Under the pieces are notes generated by a model. That model searched no databases. It worked only from the letters and a program-made list of their open reading frames with translations, and had not been told where the DNA came from. The position numbers and the translations under genes are program-made. Shown one piece after another: positions 31,975 to 47,448 of a stretch of DNA of 64,000 nucleotides. The stretch lies in contig NC_058196.1 of the NCBI RefSeq assembly GCF_907165205.1, positions 16,472,501 to 16,536,500 of the forward strand. Direction: 5' to 3'. How positions within the stretch are numbered: position 1 is the stretch's first letter; every line of letters starts with the position of its first letter. Source of the stretch: Coccinella septempunctata. Lineage: Eukaryota > Arthropoda > Insecta > Coleoptera > Coccinellidae.

Positions 31975-32841
31975 GAACAAAGAATCATATGATCAGATGT
32001 TAGGCTTAGGCATGGCCGTACTCGTTGTCACGTGTCTCATAAGAGAGAAGTTTGATATTTTTCAGAAATATCGTGATAGGTGATATTTTTACAAAAATAC
32101 ATATATCGATATGGTATCAAACAGCTCGAAGAATTCATGCAACTTTAATTATGTAGATAAATACCAATCAACAGACAGTAGAATTATATTAATGTTTTTT
32201 TACAAAAATCGAAACGGTGTGATTAGTATCTCTCTTTAACTAGAAGTATCGATCGTGTTGTGCATAAATAATGCCGACGTTTCGTTAGATACCTGTTCTA
32301 ACTTTATCAAGGCTAGAAATGAGGTACATCATCTTAGTGAATTTTTTTGTCGGTCTGTAATAATATCGATTCACTATACAGATTCGATAGTTCGAATTTC
32401 ATATTAATATATCGAAAGATAAAATAGCGCCTAAAATTTTCGATGTTAAAATACTCTCACTTCTGCTATAAGCGGCAACATCGTAACATTTAACATATTT
32501 TTATGGACAGATAGATCAGAAGTCCAAAACCTAGTACCCAAATTTTCAGAATAATCCTACGATCCGTTCACCTTCACCTTAAACTTCTAATGGGACAACC
32601 TTTACAGACGCCCTTAATGAAGTTTGCCGGCTGTGGCTATAATAAGGCATTTAAATTATATACAGAGAAAATATACTCATTTTATTTTAGATGATATACC
32701 TAAAATGCTTATTTAAATAATTCACAGGGCTCTTTAGTTATCTTTAAAGTAAGTCTCAATGTTCATTTTGTCTTTTATACACCCATGTTAATCTTAATTT
32801 TATAGCTACTAAGAGGAGAAGACTTTTATTAATTTACAAAA

Positions 32842-32964
32842 TTAGCTCCACCATAAGGGAAGCTTTAAAAAATTGTTGATAGACTCATTTGAGTTATCCC
32901 TCCCCACGGAAATCTTTAGTAAAAGGCGAAAGATTTATTCGCATCTGAGGAGAGATCAGAGTAA
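32842..32964 (-). ncRNA. U5: U5 snRNA, copy 4
   Basis: Intact and the same as copy 1. Confidence 0.94.
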
Positions 32965-35900
32965 GAAATATCCCGCTCATCGAATGCTATATGCTAATTG
33001 AGTTTGTATAGATGAGTACTATAAAGGTAAAAGGTAGGTATATTCAAAAACGTTCAAATTCAATTTCACATGTTTCTGCTCATAAAACTCGAATGATACA
33101 TTGAATTGATATATGTGGATCGTGTTCAAACGGAAACATCAATATTTTCATATCAATTAATGCAGAATTAAACTAATTAAGTTGTAATGCTACATCGGAA
33201 GCCATCTGTTGAGTAACACATGAAATAACTTTCACCCATCTATTGTGTTACATATTGTTATGTTATAGATATTCTTCGTTCCTGGTATCATTTCTGTATC
33301 GAGCACGTTAGGATAACATCGTAATTGCTATTGTTGCTCTGAAATAGGAGGCAGTAATACCAATTTTGCCGGTTCTACGTTGACGGATCAAGATAATAAT
33401 AATAATTATAATAATAACGCTGCTTACGATGGTAGGTGGTACGCAGGGTGTTTTCAAAGGTGAGGCTTTTTTAGAGAAGGTAGATTTAACGAAAATAAGT
33501 CGTTTTTTCTATATAAAATATTCAAGATGGCTGAGCTACAACCCCTACAAGTTCCACAAAATTTCATCAAAGTTCAAGTACGGGACTGTAGAAGGTGACT
33601 ACGGTATCGGAAAAACGAAACAAAACATAAACCTATGGATGGACAATGAATGGTTCAGTACATTCGCGTTTATCTGATTAGTAGCATCAGGTCACTTGGA
33701 AGAATAGTTGTATTGTGCTTATGTCGATAAAGTGCTATTATTGTTACCCTATTGTTGGAGCGATTGAACAAGAAGATTGTGATACCCATTGTGAAAAAAT
33801 TTGTGAATAATTTAGACGAATATTATTGGTGGATACTAATATTCTTTTTTTATACTTGCGTCCTAAGTCTTTTTCTGTCAGTTGATATCGAAATAAGCCA
33901 TTTCATAAAATCGTGTAAGTCACTGAATAATGAGAAAAATTCGACAATCCTAAGTTTCCATTTTCATTTCCACGTTAATCTCGAACTGTCCAATATCCTA
34001 AACGAAACCATATTGTTGAGTCAGCCATCAGGAAATAATTTTTTTCCCATTCCTTTGCAATAATTCAGAAAACAAATGATCTAGGGTCGTATTAGGATCT
34101 ATTTCAGTAATCATTTTCAATTTTCTTTCAATGTTGTCATTTTGAGAGTTTTTTATAGGTCATTTTTGGTGAAACGCTTTACTTTGACCAGTTCTATCTT
34201 CTGTAAAAAAAAAGGCTCGCACCTTTAAATACACCCTGTGGCTAATTGATCAATTGCAGTATTTTTATCTTAATTTTCAGAACACCTCAAATTTCGAACG
34301 AGTAGATAATGTTAGATCCAAGATATCCTATGGAACCGAAAAATCGGGAACTAAGTCAGTGAAAAGTATTTACCATGATTGTGTTTGATCTGGTGAGTGT
34401 TTCTCTAATCCGAAAATTTCATTTGTATTGGAATTGGAAAATCTATTATTCCATATTTCTAGGAAAAATTATAAAAGTTCCGGAGAAACACAAGTGCTAG
34501 GAAATATTTATATAAATATGTAATTTTGCCTCTCATTGGATATTTTTTGCTCTTTTCAAATATCTCGATCAAATTCCAAAATTTTAATTCACAGGGTGTT
34601 GAATTCCAGCTGGAAGAAGTCCCATATTTTTCAAATACGGACCTGGAATTTTTTATCAATTTAAATGTAAATATATCGACCTGTGTAAGTGAATCATATA
34701 TTCCAAATATCAACCAACCGACTATACTGGTTGGTTCAAAAGTTATGAGAAATTCAAATTTTAGGTGAATACATGAAGCACCCTGTATCTCGGTTATGGA
34801 ATTGATTAGACCTGTCTATTATGGGTTTTTTTGGACTCGCCTAGGGTAGCTCTAGCTCAGGTTATCTTATGTTCATTTAGAAACGAAACACCCTGTAGAT
34901 TATTGATAAAACTTCGTGTACCGAAATTAATTTTTTGCTCGTTGAATTCTCCAGGATGATCAAGTTTCTCAACTATAAAGGTAATAAAAGAGAAAAAGAT
35001 TGCTCATAAGAAGTGGAAACGATTCAAAACATCTATCCAGAATTGATACTTTGTAGGAGTCGTTGAAAATTTCTGATAGAATCCGACTAGAGAAAGTACC
35101 AAGACTCTGTTGAGTATTTCGTTAGTTCTAATCGGGAATTTTTGTGGCAAGTCGCAAAAAATTAAAGAGGTGCTCCATTTCCGATTACGACGATACAAGA
35201 AAGGAATTCAAACAGGGTTATTACTAATCATCAGACTCTGCAGGGAAGTTTTCTGATAAGTTAGCTTCTGTCCGTGTTCAATCCACCTTACCATTACGCT
35301 AGGGAATGTTAAAATGTAGAATCGTATTGTATACCGCCTAAAACTATCAAAAAAAAATCAAAGAATTAGCAAATAAATTCCAGGACAGGAAAATCAGCCT
35401 ACGTGATTACTAAAGTATTCTAATATTAGGTTAGGATCAGTTATTTGGAACCCATGCTATAATATTTATATCAATAGATCAGCTCATTAGGTACCTATGT
35501 AAATGGGAAATTTCATCAAAATTGCGTTGATAACAACTGACGAATTATGAAGAATTTGAAATTGTCGAACCTTACCTACAGATCAACGAATGATGAGAGA
35601 TGTGAAGTTCATATGCAAAATTATTAATATCTCATACCGCTGCGAACTTGTTGGTATGTTCACCTTCAACTTGCCATCATACGCGAAATAAATTTTTGTT
35701 TTATATAAGTCGATGCTCTACAATAATAACTTAAATTCACCTCTGATTAGATGCCTCAAGTCAAGCCTCTTTATGAAAAATAGTCGAGTTATGTTATAAA
35801 ATTGTTTTCTTCTGTGTTTCGATCTATATTCTAGAGATCCATTATTACAACAGTTTTATCTTTCTTTGTATTTTTTATTAAGCACCACTTTAACCATCAG

Positions 35901-37802
35901 TGAGAACATATTGTATTTTTTGCTTTGTCCTTTCATGTACTCCATTTGAATATGAATAAATAAAAATAAGTACCTAAATAAATAATTATACTTACTCACC
36001 TGATTAATCCAGCAGAGTAGATGAACGAATATGTAACAATAAGATTTTTTCTCACTGGTCACTGCACTGTGTATTCAAATTGAATTTCTCCGATTCTGGC
36101 AAGAAGCAACACAGGATGGTCTAAACGAGAGTGAAGAGTTTGTCAGTGTATCGAGAATTTTTTATTTTTACGATGCAATTGCAAGTTATGTTTACTGGCC
36201 ATCCGGGGCATCTTTAGGGTTGCTTAATGTTAGCAGTATGGGTCGGAACCTTTGTAATTTCGCAGTTCACATTCCTGGTTTCCATCTGTTGAATAAACCG
36301 GGCTAAAATATTTGTTTATTTCGGTGTTCGTGTATTCGTTTATTTCTGTGAAGAGAAGAATAGAAATTTGAATTATTCATCGCTGTTTGGGAATGGAACC
36401 AATTCTTGCTGATTACTGCTATGAAGAAATTCAGTCTTCATGATAATTATGTCACAAAAATATGCCTTCGGAAGCCACCTCACAGCGATGGGCCAAAATT
36501 AGAGGAATTATTGGTTTGCCCCACCTGTTGATCATGTTTTATAGATATGTAATTGTTTTGTGGTCAGACGGCTCTAAGGAATAGAGCACTCCATGAAAAT
36601 GTACCTATTTAGATATTTTTAATTGCAAATATTGCAATTTCTTCTTCAACGAATATTCTGTTGAATGGATTCAACAATTTTAACATATTCGGCCATTCCA
36701 AATTGTCATACACAATGATGAAATTTTTTGCAATCGATAATACACCTCGTAATACTCAAATATGGAAGGAAAAAAACTAGTTGTCTGATGTAAGTAGGTG
36801 TTCAATATGATTTTCTCGACTTTCTATAACCTTTATGAGGCTCTAACTGTTCGTATCATTACATGAGGATTTTTGCGAATTTTATCGCAAGCACCATTCA
36901 TTCAATCTAATAATATTTCCTTTGTCAGAAAAGATATCTGTTTCATAGAACTTGGCCTTCAAATAACCACAAAGAAAGAAAGAAACCGAGAGGTGTCGAG
37001 TATAGATCTAGCTGTCCAATCCACCTGTCTGCATATTCTCTATTAGTAAATTTGTGAGACTTTATGAATATTTGTAACTCTACTCAACTTAATAAAGGGT
37101 CCTGAAATAGTGATGGATATTTTTTTTTCTGTGCATAAATATGATCAATGTTTCAATAACAAAGAGTAATAAGACCAGACCAATAGATATTCATATAGAT
37201 TCGATAAATGCAACAACGGAGTCAATGGAGAAGAGTACGAAAGAGCATTTATAACACTTCTTCGAATTTTCAATCATTAACTTCACTAAAAGAGCTAATG
37301 AGGGGAAAATCAATTCGGATAATTAATTACTTCAGGTCCACGTTGTCCATAAAAAGCGATTCATTCAAAAACTTCATACAGGATGTTTTTCACTAGTTTG
37401 GACTTGAATATAGCCTCAATGAGTCCGGTCCTGAGTTTTGTCAAATTTTAAGGTCCCGTTTTATTGAAACTAATAACGTTAACCTGATGATGAATTTTCA
37501 GTCGAATAGATCAATATCAGGAGTTATAGCGAAAGGAAAATTCAGAAAACCCTCTAGCTGTATATCGGAAACGGAGTACCTAAGAGACACATATGCGGGG
37601 TGTTTTTGAACTCAGCTCAATGCCACGGTTTATGCCATCTATGGTGTTATAATTATCAGAGGTGGGCGTTAAGGCCGTTCAGTAAGCTGAAGGTATTGAA
37701 AATTCGTCTTAGTTAACACACAGACTCTTAGTTTATGAAGGCTTACCTATAATACGAATAAATATGCGTCGATGTAAAAATATTATATTTAAATTATCTT
37801 AT

Positions 37803-37965
37803 ACCGGGACAGCGCGTACGCAGTCCCGACTACCAAAAATTACGCGCCCGAGTTATCCGCATTAGGGATAATCGCAGAGGTCAGCCCGATCGAAGTGCAA
37901 TGAAAGGGCCTCACTCCGGGGGAACCACCTTATTGATCATGGTAACCCCTACGCCAGGTAAGTAT
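37803..37965 (-). ncRNA. U1: U1 snRNA, copy 5
   Basis: Intact and the same as copy 1, with the 5' end at 37965. Confidence 0.97.
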
Positions 37966-38819
37966 GAGTTGGGAAGAGTTTTGGCCGGTTTTACATTACA
38001 TTGGAAGATTCTTTTGAGATATGTATGTTGAACAGCACCATCTACTAGGACAAAAAGGAAACATCAAAGATCGATACTATATTTATATTACAATACCCAG
38101 CTTCCTATCCTGTCAGTCGCTTTCCTATTGATTCCTTTCACATATTTTTTCTTTTTAATAATAGTTCAACGAACAAGCCTGACGACAGTCTAGCTTTTTC
38201 ATAGATTCTTACCTGAATTCAGAACCCAAATTTTCATTGATTTATACGAACATAAATTAATTTACTTTGATTTTCACTTTCACTTTACCCTCCCTATGTA
38301 ATGATGAAATTTCACGTGAACTAAAGTTCTAATTAACTCGCTAGCATCTTTCGTTTTACCGCTAGAGCGCACTAAATATTGCTCATAGTTTCCATCTTGG
38401 CAAAAATCGTTGTTGTATTATCAGAGAGCTTCAAAGTTCGATAATATGCCTGGCAGTCGATCCCCCATCGTCACATATAATAATATTAGGGCATGCATCC
38501 TTTCAATTCATTATAATTTGGACCTTGTTGTGTCTTATTTATTGTAGCATAGTAGAGTTAAGAGTTAATTTATGTTTTCCACGGGTGTAGCTGTGGTATT
38601 CTAAATTTGTCATAAATTTATGGGGATCTTGTCAAAACCGTTTTGATGAACATATTTCACGCAGAAGAGAATTAACGATGATACTACGGTTAGTATTTTC
38701 TCCCCTTTGAAGATATTCCGACAGCTATCAGTGAGGAGGCTGAATAATGAGTTTGTTTAGCAGATTCCATGTTCGATATCTGTTCAATCTTTCTTATCAG
38801 GAATATAGCTGTCGACAGT

Positions 38820-39442
38820 CTACTGCAAAATAATTCGCCGATAAAGGACTTGTTTCAGCCGAGGGAAAAAGGAGTATGTCAGGTATGACAGCGATTCATC
38901 AGTCTGTATCTTGGTAGTAAATACCAAATTTTGTGTCTTTTCAATGTTTATCGTGAAACCGTTTGCGAAAAACCACTTCTGAGCGTCATTTAAGGATTTG
39001 TTCGTCATCGCATGAATAGGGAGTCCTTTGACTAATTGAGTACTGCAGTGTCGTCTGCAAAACAGCAGCTTTTGTCCGACACCACATTCACGTGTAGGTC
39101 GTTTATGCAGAGGCTATGAACAGAATAGGCCCCAATATGATATGGCTCTCTTCAATATTCGAAGAGATTTCCTTCCATTTGACCTTCTGATTTCTTTTTG
39201 CTAGGTTAGGTATGATGCAAATATTTCATATGCCTTTTCTCTCACACCATAATAATACTGGAGCTTCTGTAAGAGAAGTATTCCGTGTGGGACACTATCA
39301 AAGGCCTTACCCAAGTCCATATAGGACTTATAGGACAATTCGACGTATCCGTTATCATACGCTTCAAGAATAGTTTCCAGAACGTCGATCATTGCCGTTA
39401 TTGTCGACCTGCGTTTTCTAAATCAGTTGACCGATAGAGGGC
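38820..39442 (-). pseudogene. Decayed non-LTR reverse transcriptase, copy 5
   Basis: Same remnant as in unit 1. Confidence 0.87.
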
Positions 39443-39522
39443 TTCTCATCTGATACCTGATGTATTGTACTCGATACTGCATTTTGTATACCTGTAAATA
39501 GGGTCCAGAACGATACTTCTTT

Positions 39523-39711
39523 ATCGCTTCTCGGCCCTATGGCTAAGATCAAAGTGTAGTATCTGTTCTTATCAGCTTAATATCTGATACGCCCCGCATG
39601 CGGGGCCAGTATATTAAACTGATTTTTGGAAATTGACAGTGGTTAGGGGCTTGCTCCACCACCGTCGCGGGTTGGCCCGGTATTGCAGTACCTCCGGGAT
39701 CGGCCCACTTC
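39523..39711 (+). ncRNA. U2: U2 snRNA, copy 5
   Basis: Intact and the same as copy 2. Confidence 0.97.
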
Positions 39712-40578
39712 AAACAAAGAATCATATGATCAGATGTTAGGCTTAGGCATGGCCGTACTCGTTGTCACGTGTCTCATAAGAGAGAAGTTTGATATTTTTC
39801 AGAAATATCGTGATAGGTGATATTTTTACAAAAATACATATATCGATATGGTATCAAACAGCTCGAAGAATTCATGCAACTTTAATTATGTAGATAAATA
39901 CCAATCAACAGACAGTAGAATTATATTAATGTTTTTTTACAAAAATCGAAACGGTGTGATTAGTATCTCTCTTTAACTAGAAGTATCGATCGTGTTGTGC
40001 ATAAATAATGCCGACGTTTCGTTAGATACCTGTTCTAACTTTATCAAGGCTAGAAATGAGGTACATCATCTTAGTGAATTTTTTTGTCGGTCTGTAATAA
40101 TATCGATTCACTATACAGATTCGATAGTTCGAATTTCATATTAATATATCGAAAGATAAAATAGCGCCTAAAATTTTCGATGTTAAAATACTCTCACTTC
40201 TGCTATAAGCGGCAACATCGTAACATTTAACATATTTTTATGGACAGATAGATCAGAAGTCCAAAACCTAGTACCCAAATTTTCAGAATAATCCTACGAT
40301 CCGTTCACCTTCACCTTAAACTTCTAATGGGACAACCTGTACAGACGCCCTTAATGAAGTTTGCCGGCTGTGGCTATAATAAGGCATTTAAATTATATAC
40401 AGAGAAAATATACTCATTTTATTTTAGATGATATACCTAAAATGCTTATTTAAATAATTCACAGGGCTCTTTAGTTATCTTTAAAGTAAGTCTCAATGTT
40501 CATTTTGTCTTTTATACACCCATGTTAATCTTAATTTTATAGCTACTAAGAGGAGAAGACTTTTATTAATTTACAAAA

Positions 40579-40701
40579 TTAGCTCCACCATAAGGGAAGC
40601 TTTAAAAAATTGTTGATAGACTCATTTGAGTTATCCCTCCCCACGGAAATCTTTAGTAAAAGGCGAAAGATTTATTCGCATCTGAGGAGAGATCAGAGTA
40701 A
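40579..40701 (-). ncRNA. U5: U5 snRNA, copy 5
   Basis: Intact and the same as copy 1. Confidence 0.94.
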
Positions 40702-43700
40702 GAAATATCCCGCTCATCGAATGCTATATGCTAATTGAGTTTGTATAGATGAGTACTATAAAGGTAAAAGGTAGGTATATTCAAAAACGTTCAAATTCAA
40801 TTTCACATGTTTCTGCTCATAAAACTCGAATGATACATTGAATTGATATATGTGGATCGTGTTCAAACGGAAACATCAATATTTTCATATCAATTAATGC
40901 AGAATTAAACTAATTAAGTTGTAATGCTACATCGGAAGCCATCTGTTGAGTAACACATGAAATAACTTTCACCCATCTATTGTGTTACATATTGTTATGT
41001 TATAGATATTCTTCGTTCCTGGTATCATTTCTGTATCGAGCACGTTAGGATAACATCGTAATTGCTATTGTTGCTCTGAAATAGGAGGCAGTAATACCAA
41101 TTTTGCCGGTTCTACGTTGACGGATCAAGATAATAATAATAATTATAATAATAACGCTGCTTACGATGGTAGGTGGTACGCAGGGTGTTTTCAAAGGTGA
41201 GGCTTTTTTAGAGAAGGTAGATTTAACGAAAATAAGTCGTTTTTTCTATATAAAATATTCAAGATGGCTGAGCTACAACCCCTACAAGTTCCACAAAATT
41301 TCATCAAAGTTCAAGTACGGGACTGTAGAAGGTGACTACGGTATCGGAAAAACGAAACAAAACATAAACCTATGGATGGACAATGAATGGTTCAGTACAT
41401 TCGCGTTTATCTGATTAGTAGCATCAGGTCACTTGGAAGAATAGTTGTATTGTGCTTATGTCGATAAAGTGCTATTATTGTTACCCTATTGTTGGAGCGA
41501 TTGAACAAGAAGATTGTGATACCCATTGTGAAAAAATTTGTGAATAATTTAGACGAATATTATTGGTGGATACTAATATTCTTTTTTTATACTTGCGTCC
41601 TAAGTCTTTTTCTGTCAGTTGATATCGAAATAAGCCATTTCATAAAATCGTGTAAGTCACTGAATAATGAGAAAAATTCGACAATCCTAAGTTTCCATTT
41701 TCATTTCCACGTTAATCTCGAACTGTCCAATATCCTAAACGAAACCATATTGTTGAGTCAGCCATCAGGAAATAATTTTTTTCCCATTCCTTTGCAATAA
41801 TTCAGAAAACAAATGATCTAGGGTCGTATTAGGATCTATTTCAGTAATCATTTTCAATTTTCTTTCAATGTTGTCATTTTGAGAGTTTTTTATAGGTCAT
41901 TTTTGGTGAAACGCTTTACTTTGACCAGTTCTATCTTCTGTAAAAAAAAAGGCTCGCACCTTTAAATACACCCTGTGGCTAATTGATCAATTGCAGTATT
42001 TTTATCTTAATTTTCAGAACACCTCAAATTTCGAACGAGTAGATAATGTTAGATCCAAGATATCCTATGGAACCGAAAAATCGGGAACTAAGTCAGTGAA
42101 AAGTATTTACCATGATTGTGTTTGATCTGGTGAGTGTTTCTCTAATCCGAAAATTTCATTTGTATTGGAATTGGAAAATCTATTATTCCATATTTCTAGG
42201 AAAAATTATAAAAGTTCCGGAGAAACACAAGTGCTAGGAAATATTTATATAAATATGTAATTTTGCCTCTCATTGGATATTTTTTGCTCTTTTCAAATAT
42301 CTCGATCAAATTCCAAAATTTTAATTCACAGGGTGTTGAATTCCAGCTGGAAGAAGTCCCATATTTTTCAAATACGGACCTGGAATTTTTTATCAATTTA
42401 AATGTAAATATATCGACCTGTGTAAGTGAATCATATATTCCAAATATCAACCAACCGACTATACTGGTTGGTTCAAAAGTTATGAGAAATTCAAATTTTA
42501 GGTGAATACATGAAGCACCCTGTATCTCGGTTATGGAATTGATTAGACCTGTCTATTATGGGTTTTTTTGGACTCGCCTAGGGTAGCTCTAGCTCAGGTT
42601 ATCTTATGTTCATTTAGAAACGAAACACCCTGTAGATTATTGATAAAACTTCGTGTACCGAAATTAATTTTTTGCTCGTTGAATTCTCCAGGATGATCAA
42701 GTTTCTCAACTATAAAGGTAATAAAAGAGAAAAAGATTGCTCATAAGAAGTGGAAACGATTCAAAACATCTATCCAGAATTGATACTTTGTAGGAGTCGT
42801 TGAAAATTTCTGATAGAATCCGACTAGAGAAAGTACCAAGACTCTGTTGAGTATTTCGTTAGTTCTAATCGGGAATTTTTGTGGCAAGTCGCAAAAAATT
42901 AAAGAGGTGCTCCATTTCCGATTACGACGATACAAGAAAGGAATTCAAACAGGGTTATTACTAATCATCAGACTCTGCAGGGAAGTTTTCTGATAAGTTA
43001 GCTTCTGTCCGTGTTCAATCCACCTTACCATTACGCTAGGGAATGTTAAAATGTAGAATCGTATTGTATACCGCCTAAAACTATCAAAAAAAAATCAAAG
43101 AATTAGCAAATAAATTCCAGGACAGGAAAATCAGCCTACGTGATTACTAAAGTATTCTAATATTAGGTTAGGATCAGTTATTTGGAACCCATGCTATAAT
43201 ATTTATATCAATAGATCAGCTCATTAGGTACCTATGTAAATGGGAAATTTCATCAAAATTGCGTTGATAACAACTGACGAATTATGAAGAATTTGAAATT
43301 GTCGAACCTTACCTACAGATCAACGAATGATGAGAGATGTGAAGTTCATATGCAAAATTATTAATATCTCATACCGCTGCGAACTTGTTGGTATGTTCAC
43401 CTTCAACTTGCCATCATACGCGAAATAAATTTTTGTTTTATATAAGTCGATGCTCTACAATAATAACTTAAATTCACCTCTGATTAGATGCCTCAAGTCA
43501 AGCCTCTTTATGAAAAATAGTCGAGTTATGTTATAAAATTGTTTTCTTCTGTGTTTCGATCTATATTCTAGAGATCCATTATTACAACAGTTTTATCTTT
43601 CTTTGTATTTTTTATTAAGCACCACTTTAACCATCAGTGAGAACATATTATATTTTTTGCTTTGTCCTTTCATGTACTCCATTTGAATATGAATAAATAA

Positions 43701-45539
43701 AAATAAGTACCTAAATAAATAATTATACTTACTCACCTGATTAATCCAGCAGAGTAGATGAACGAATATGTAACAATAAGATTTTTTCTCACTGGTCACT
43801 GCACTGTGTATTCAAATTGAATTTCTCCGATTCTGGCAAGAAGCAACACAGGATGGTCTAAACGAGAGTGAAGAGTTTGTCAGTGTATCGAGAATTTTTT
43901 ATTTTTACGATGCAATTGCAAGTTATGTTTACTGGCCATCCGGGGCATCTTTAGGGTTGCTTAATGTTAGCAGTATGGGTCGGAACCTTTGTAATTTCGC
44001 AGTTCACATTCCTGGTTTCCATCTGTTGAATAAACCGGGCTAAAATATTTGTTTATTTCGGTGTTCGTGTATTCGTTTATTTCTGTGAAGAGAAGAATAG
44101 AAATTTGAATTATTCATCGCTGTTTGGGAATGGAACCAATTCTTGCTGATTACTGCTATGAAGAAATTCAGTCTTCATGATAATTATGTCACAAAAATAT
44201 GCCTTCGGAAGCCACCTCACAGCGATGGGCCAAAATTAGAGGAATTATTGGTTTGCCCCACCTGTTGATCATGTTTTATAGATATGTAATTGTTTTGTGG
44301 TCAGACGGCTCTAAGGAATAGAGCACTCCATGAAAATGTACCTATTTAGATATTTTTAATTGCAAATATTGCAATTTCTTCTTCAACGAATATTCTGTTG
44401 AATGGATTCAACAATTTTAACATATTCGGCCATTCCAAATTGTCATACACAATGATGAAATTTTTTGCAATCGATAATACACCTCGTAATACTCAAATAT
44501 GGAAGGAAAAAAACTAGTTGTCTGATGTAAGTAGGTGTTCAATATGATTTTCTCGACTTTCTATAACCTTTATGAGGCTCTAACTGTTCGTATCATTACA
44601 TGAGGATTTTTGCGAATTTTATCGCAAGCACCATTCATTCAATCTAATAATATTTCCTTTGTCAGAAAAGATATCTGTTTCATAGAACTTGGCCTTCAAA
44701 TAACCACAAAGAAAGAAAGAAACCGAGAGGTGTCGAGTATAGATCTAGCTGTCCAATCCACCTGTCTGCATATTCTCTATTAGTAAATTTGTGAGACTTT
44801 ATGAATATTTGTAACTCTACTCAACTTAATAAAGGGTCCTGAAATAGTGATGGATATTTTTTTTTCTGTGCATAAATATGATCAATGTTTCAATAACAAA
44901 GAGTAATAAGACCAGACCAATAGATATTCATATAGATTCGATAAATGCAACAACGGAGTCAATGGAGAAGAGTACGAAAGAGCATTTATAACACTTCTTC
45001 GAATTTTCAATCATTAACTTCACTAAAAGAGCTAATGAGGGGAAAATCAATTCGGATAATTAATTACTTCAGGTCCACGTTGTCCATAAAAAGCGATTCA
45101 TTCAAAAACTTCATACAGGATGTTTTTCACTAGTTTGGACTTGAATATAGCCTCAATGAGTCCGGTCCTGAGTTTTGTCAAATTTTAAGGTCCCGTTTTA
45201 TTGAAACTAATAACGTTAACCTGATGATGAATTTTCAGTCGAATAGATCAATATCAGGAGTTATAGCGAAAGGAAAATTCAGAAAACCCTCTAGCTGTAT
45301 ATCGGAAACGGAGTACCTAAGAGACACATATGCGGGGTGTTTTTGAACTCAGCTCAATGCCACGGTTTATGCCATCTATGGTGTTATAATTATCAGAGGT
45401 GGGCGTTAAGGCCGTTCAGTAAGCTGAAGGTATTGAAAATTCGTCTTAGTTAACACACAGACTCTTAGTTTATGAAGGCTTACCTATAATACGAATAAAT
45501 ATGCGTCGATGTAAAAATATTATATTTAAATTATCTTAT

Positions 45540-45702
45540 ACCGGGACAGCGCGTACGCAGTCCCGACTACCAAAAATTACGCGCCCGAGTTATCCGCATT
45601 AGGGATAATCGCAGAGGTCAGCCCGATCGAAGTGCAATGAAAGGGCCTCACTCCGGGGGAACCACCTTATTGATCATGGTAACCCCTACGCCAGGTAAGT
45701 AT
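45540..45702 (-). ncRNA. U1: U1 snRNA, copy 6
   Basis: Intact and the same as copy 1, with the 5' end at 45702. Confidence 0.97.
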
Positions 45703-46556
45703 GAGTTGGGAAGAGTTTTGGCCGGTTTTACATTACATTGGAAGATTCTTTTGAGATATGTATGTTGAACAGCACCATCTACTAGGACAAAAAGGAAACA
45801 TCAAAGATCGATACTATATTTATATTACAATACCCAGCTTCCTATCCTGTCAGTCGCTTTCCTATTGATTCCTTTCACATATTTTTTCTTTTTAATAATA
45901 GTTCAACGAACAAGCCTGACGACAGTCTAGCTTTTTCATAGATTCTTACCTGAATTCAGAACCCAAATTTTCATTGATTTATACGAACATAAATTAATTT
46001 ACTTTGATTTTCACTTTCACTTTACCCTCCCTATGTAATGATGAAATTTCACGTGAACTAAAGTTCTAATTAACTCGCTAGCATCTTTCGTTTTACCGCT
46101 AGAGCGCACTAAATATTGCTCATAGTTTCCATCTTGGCAAAAATCGTTGTTGTATTATCAGAGAGCTTCAAAGTTCGATAATATGCCTGGCAGTCGATCC
46201 CCCATCGTCACATATAATAATATTAGGGCATGCATCCTTTCAATTCATTATAATTTGGACCTTGTTGTGTCTTATTTATTGTAGCATAGTAGAGTTAAGA
46301 GTTAATTTATGTTTTCCACGGGTGTAGCTGTGGTATTCTAAATTTGTCATAAATTTATGGGGATCTTGTCAAAACCGTTTTGATGAACATATTTCACGCA
46401 GAAGAGAATTAACGATGATACTACGGTTAGTATTTTCTCCCCTTTGAAGATATTCCGACAGCTATCAGTGAGGAGGCTGAATAATGAGTTTGTTTAGCAG
46501 ATTCCATGTTCGATATCTGTTCAATCTTTCTTATCAGGAATATAGCTGTCGACAGT

Positions 46557-47179
46557 CTACTGCAAAATAATTCGCCGATAAAGGACTTGTTTCAGCCGAG
46601 GGAAAAAGGAGTATGTCAGGTATGACAGCGATTCATCAGTCTGTATCTTGGTAGTAAATACCAAATTTTGTGTCTTTTCAATGTTTATCGTGAAACCGTT
46701 TGCGAAAAACCACTTCTGAGCGTCATTTAAGGATTTGTTCGTCATCGCATGAATAGGGAGTCCTTTGACTAATTGAGTACTGCAGTGTCGTCTGCAAAAC
46801 AGCAGCTTTTGTCCGACACCACATTCACGTGTAGGTCGTTTATGCAGAGGCTATGAACAGAATAGGCCCCAATATGATATGGCTCTCTTCAATATTCGAA
46901 GAGATTTCCTTCCATTTGACCTTCTGATTTCTTTTTGCTAGGTTAGGTATGATGCAAATATTTCATATGCCTTTTCTCTCACACCATAATAATACTGGAG
47001 CTTCTGTAAGAGAAGTATTCCGTGTGGGACACTATCAAAGGCCTTACCCAAGTCCATATAGGACTTATAGGACAATTCGACGTATCCGTTATCATACGCT
47101 TCAAGAATAGTTTCCAGAACGTCGATCATTGCCGTTATTGTCGACCTGCGTTTTCTAAATCAGTTGACCGATAGAGGGC
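46557..47179 (-). pseudogene. Decayed non-LTR reverse transcriptase, copy 6
   Basis: Same remnant as in unit 1. Confidence 0.87.
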
Positions 47180-47259
47180 TTCTCATCTGATACCTGATGT
47201 ATTGTACTCGATACTGCATTTTGTATACCTGTAAATAGGGTCCAGAACGATACTTCTTT

Positions 47260-47448
47260 ATCGCTTCTCGGCCCTATGGCTAAGATCAAAGTGTAGTATC
47301 TGTTCTTATCAGCTTAATATCTGATACGCCCCGCATGCGGGGCCAGTATATTAAACTGATTTTTGGAAATTGACAGTGGTTAGGGGCTTGCTCCACCACC
47401 GTCGCGGGTTGGCCCGGTATTGCAGTACCTCCGGGATCGGCCCACTTC
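47260..47448 (+). ncRNA. U2: U2 snRNA, copy 6
   Basis: Intact and the same as copy 2. Confidence 0.97.

Larger units (their letters stand above)
24762..36972. repeat. Array unit 4, carrying the jockey-type LINE
   Basis: 12,211 bp, that is 7,737 + 4,474, which equals a 4,463-bp element plus an 11-bp target-site duplication. U2 and U5 are complete and U1 is broken. It shares an A at 34673 with units 5 and 6, where units 1-3 and 7 have C. Confidence 0.95.
36973..44709. repeat. Array unit 5
   Basis: Exactly 7,737 bp with complete U1, U2 and U5. It shares the A variant (42410) with units 4 and 6. Confidence 0.95.
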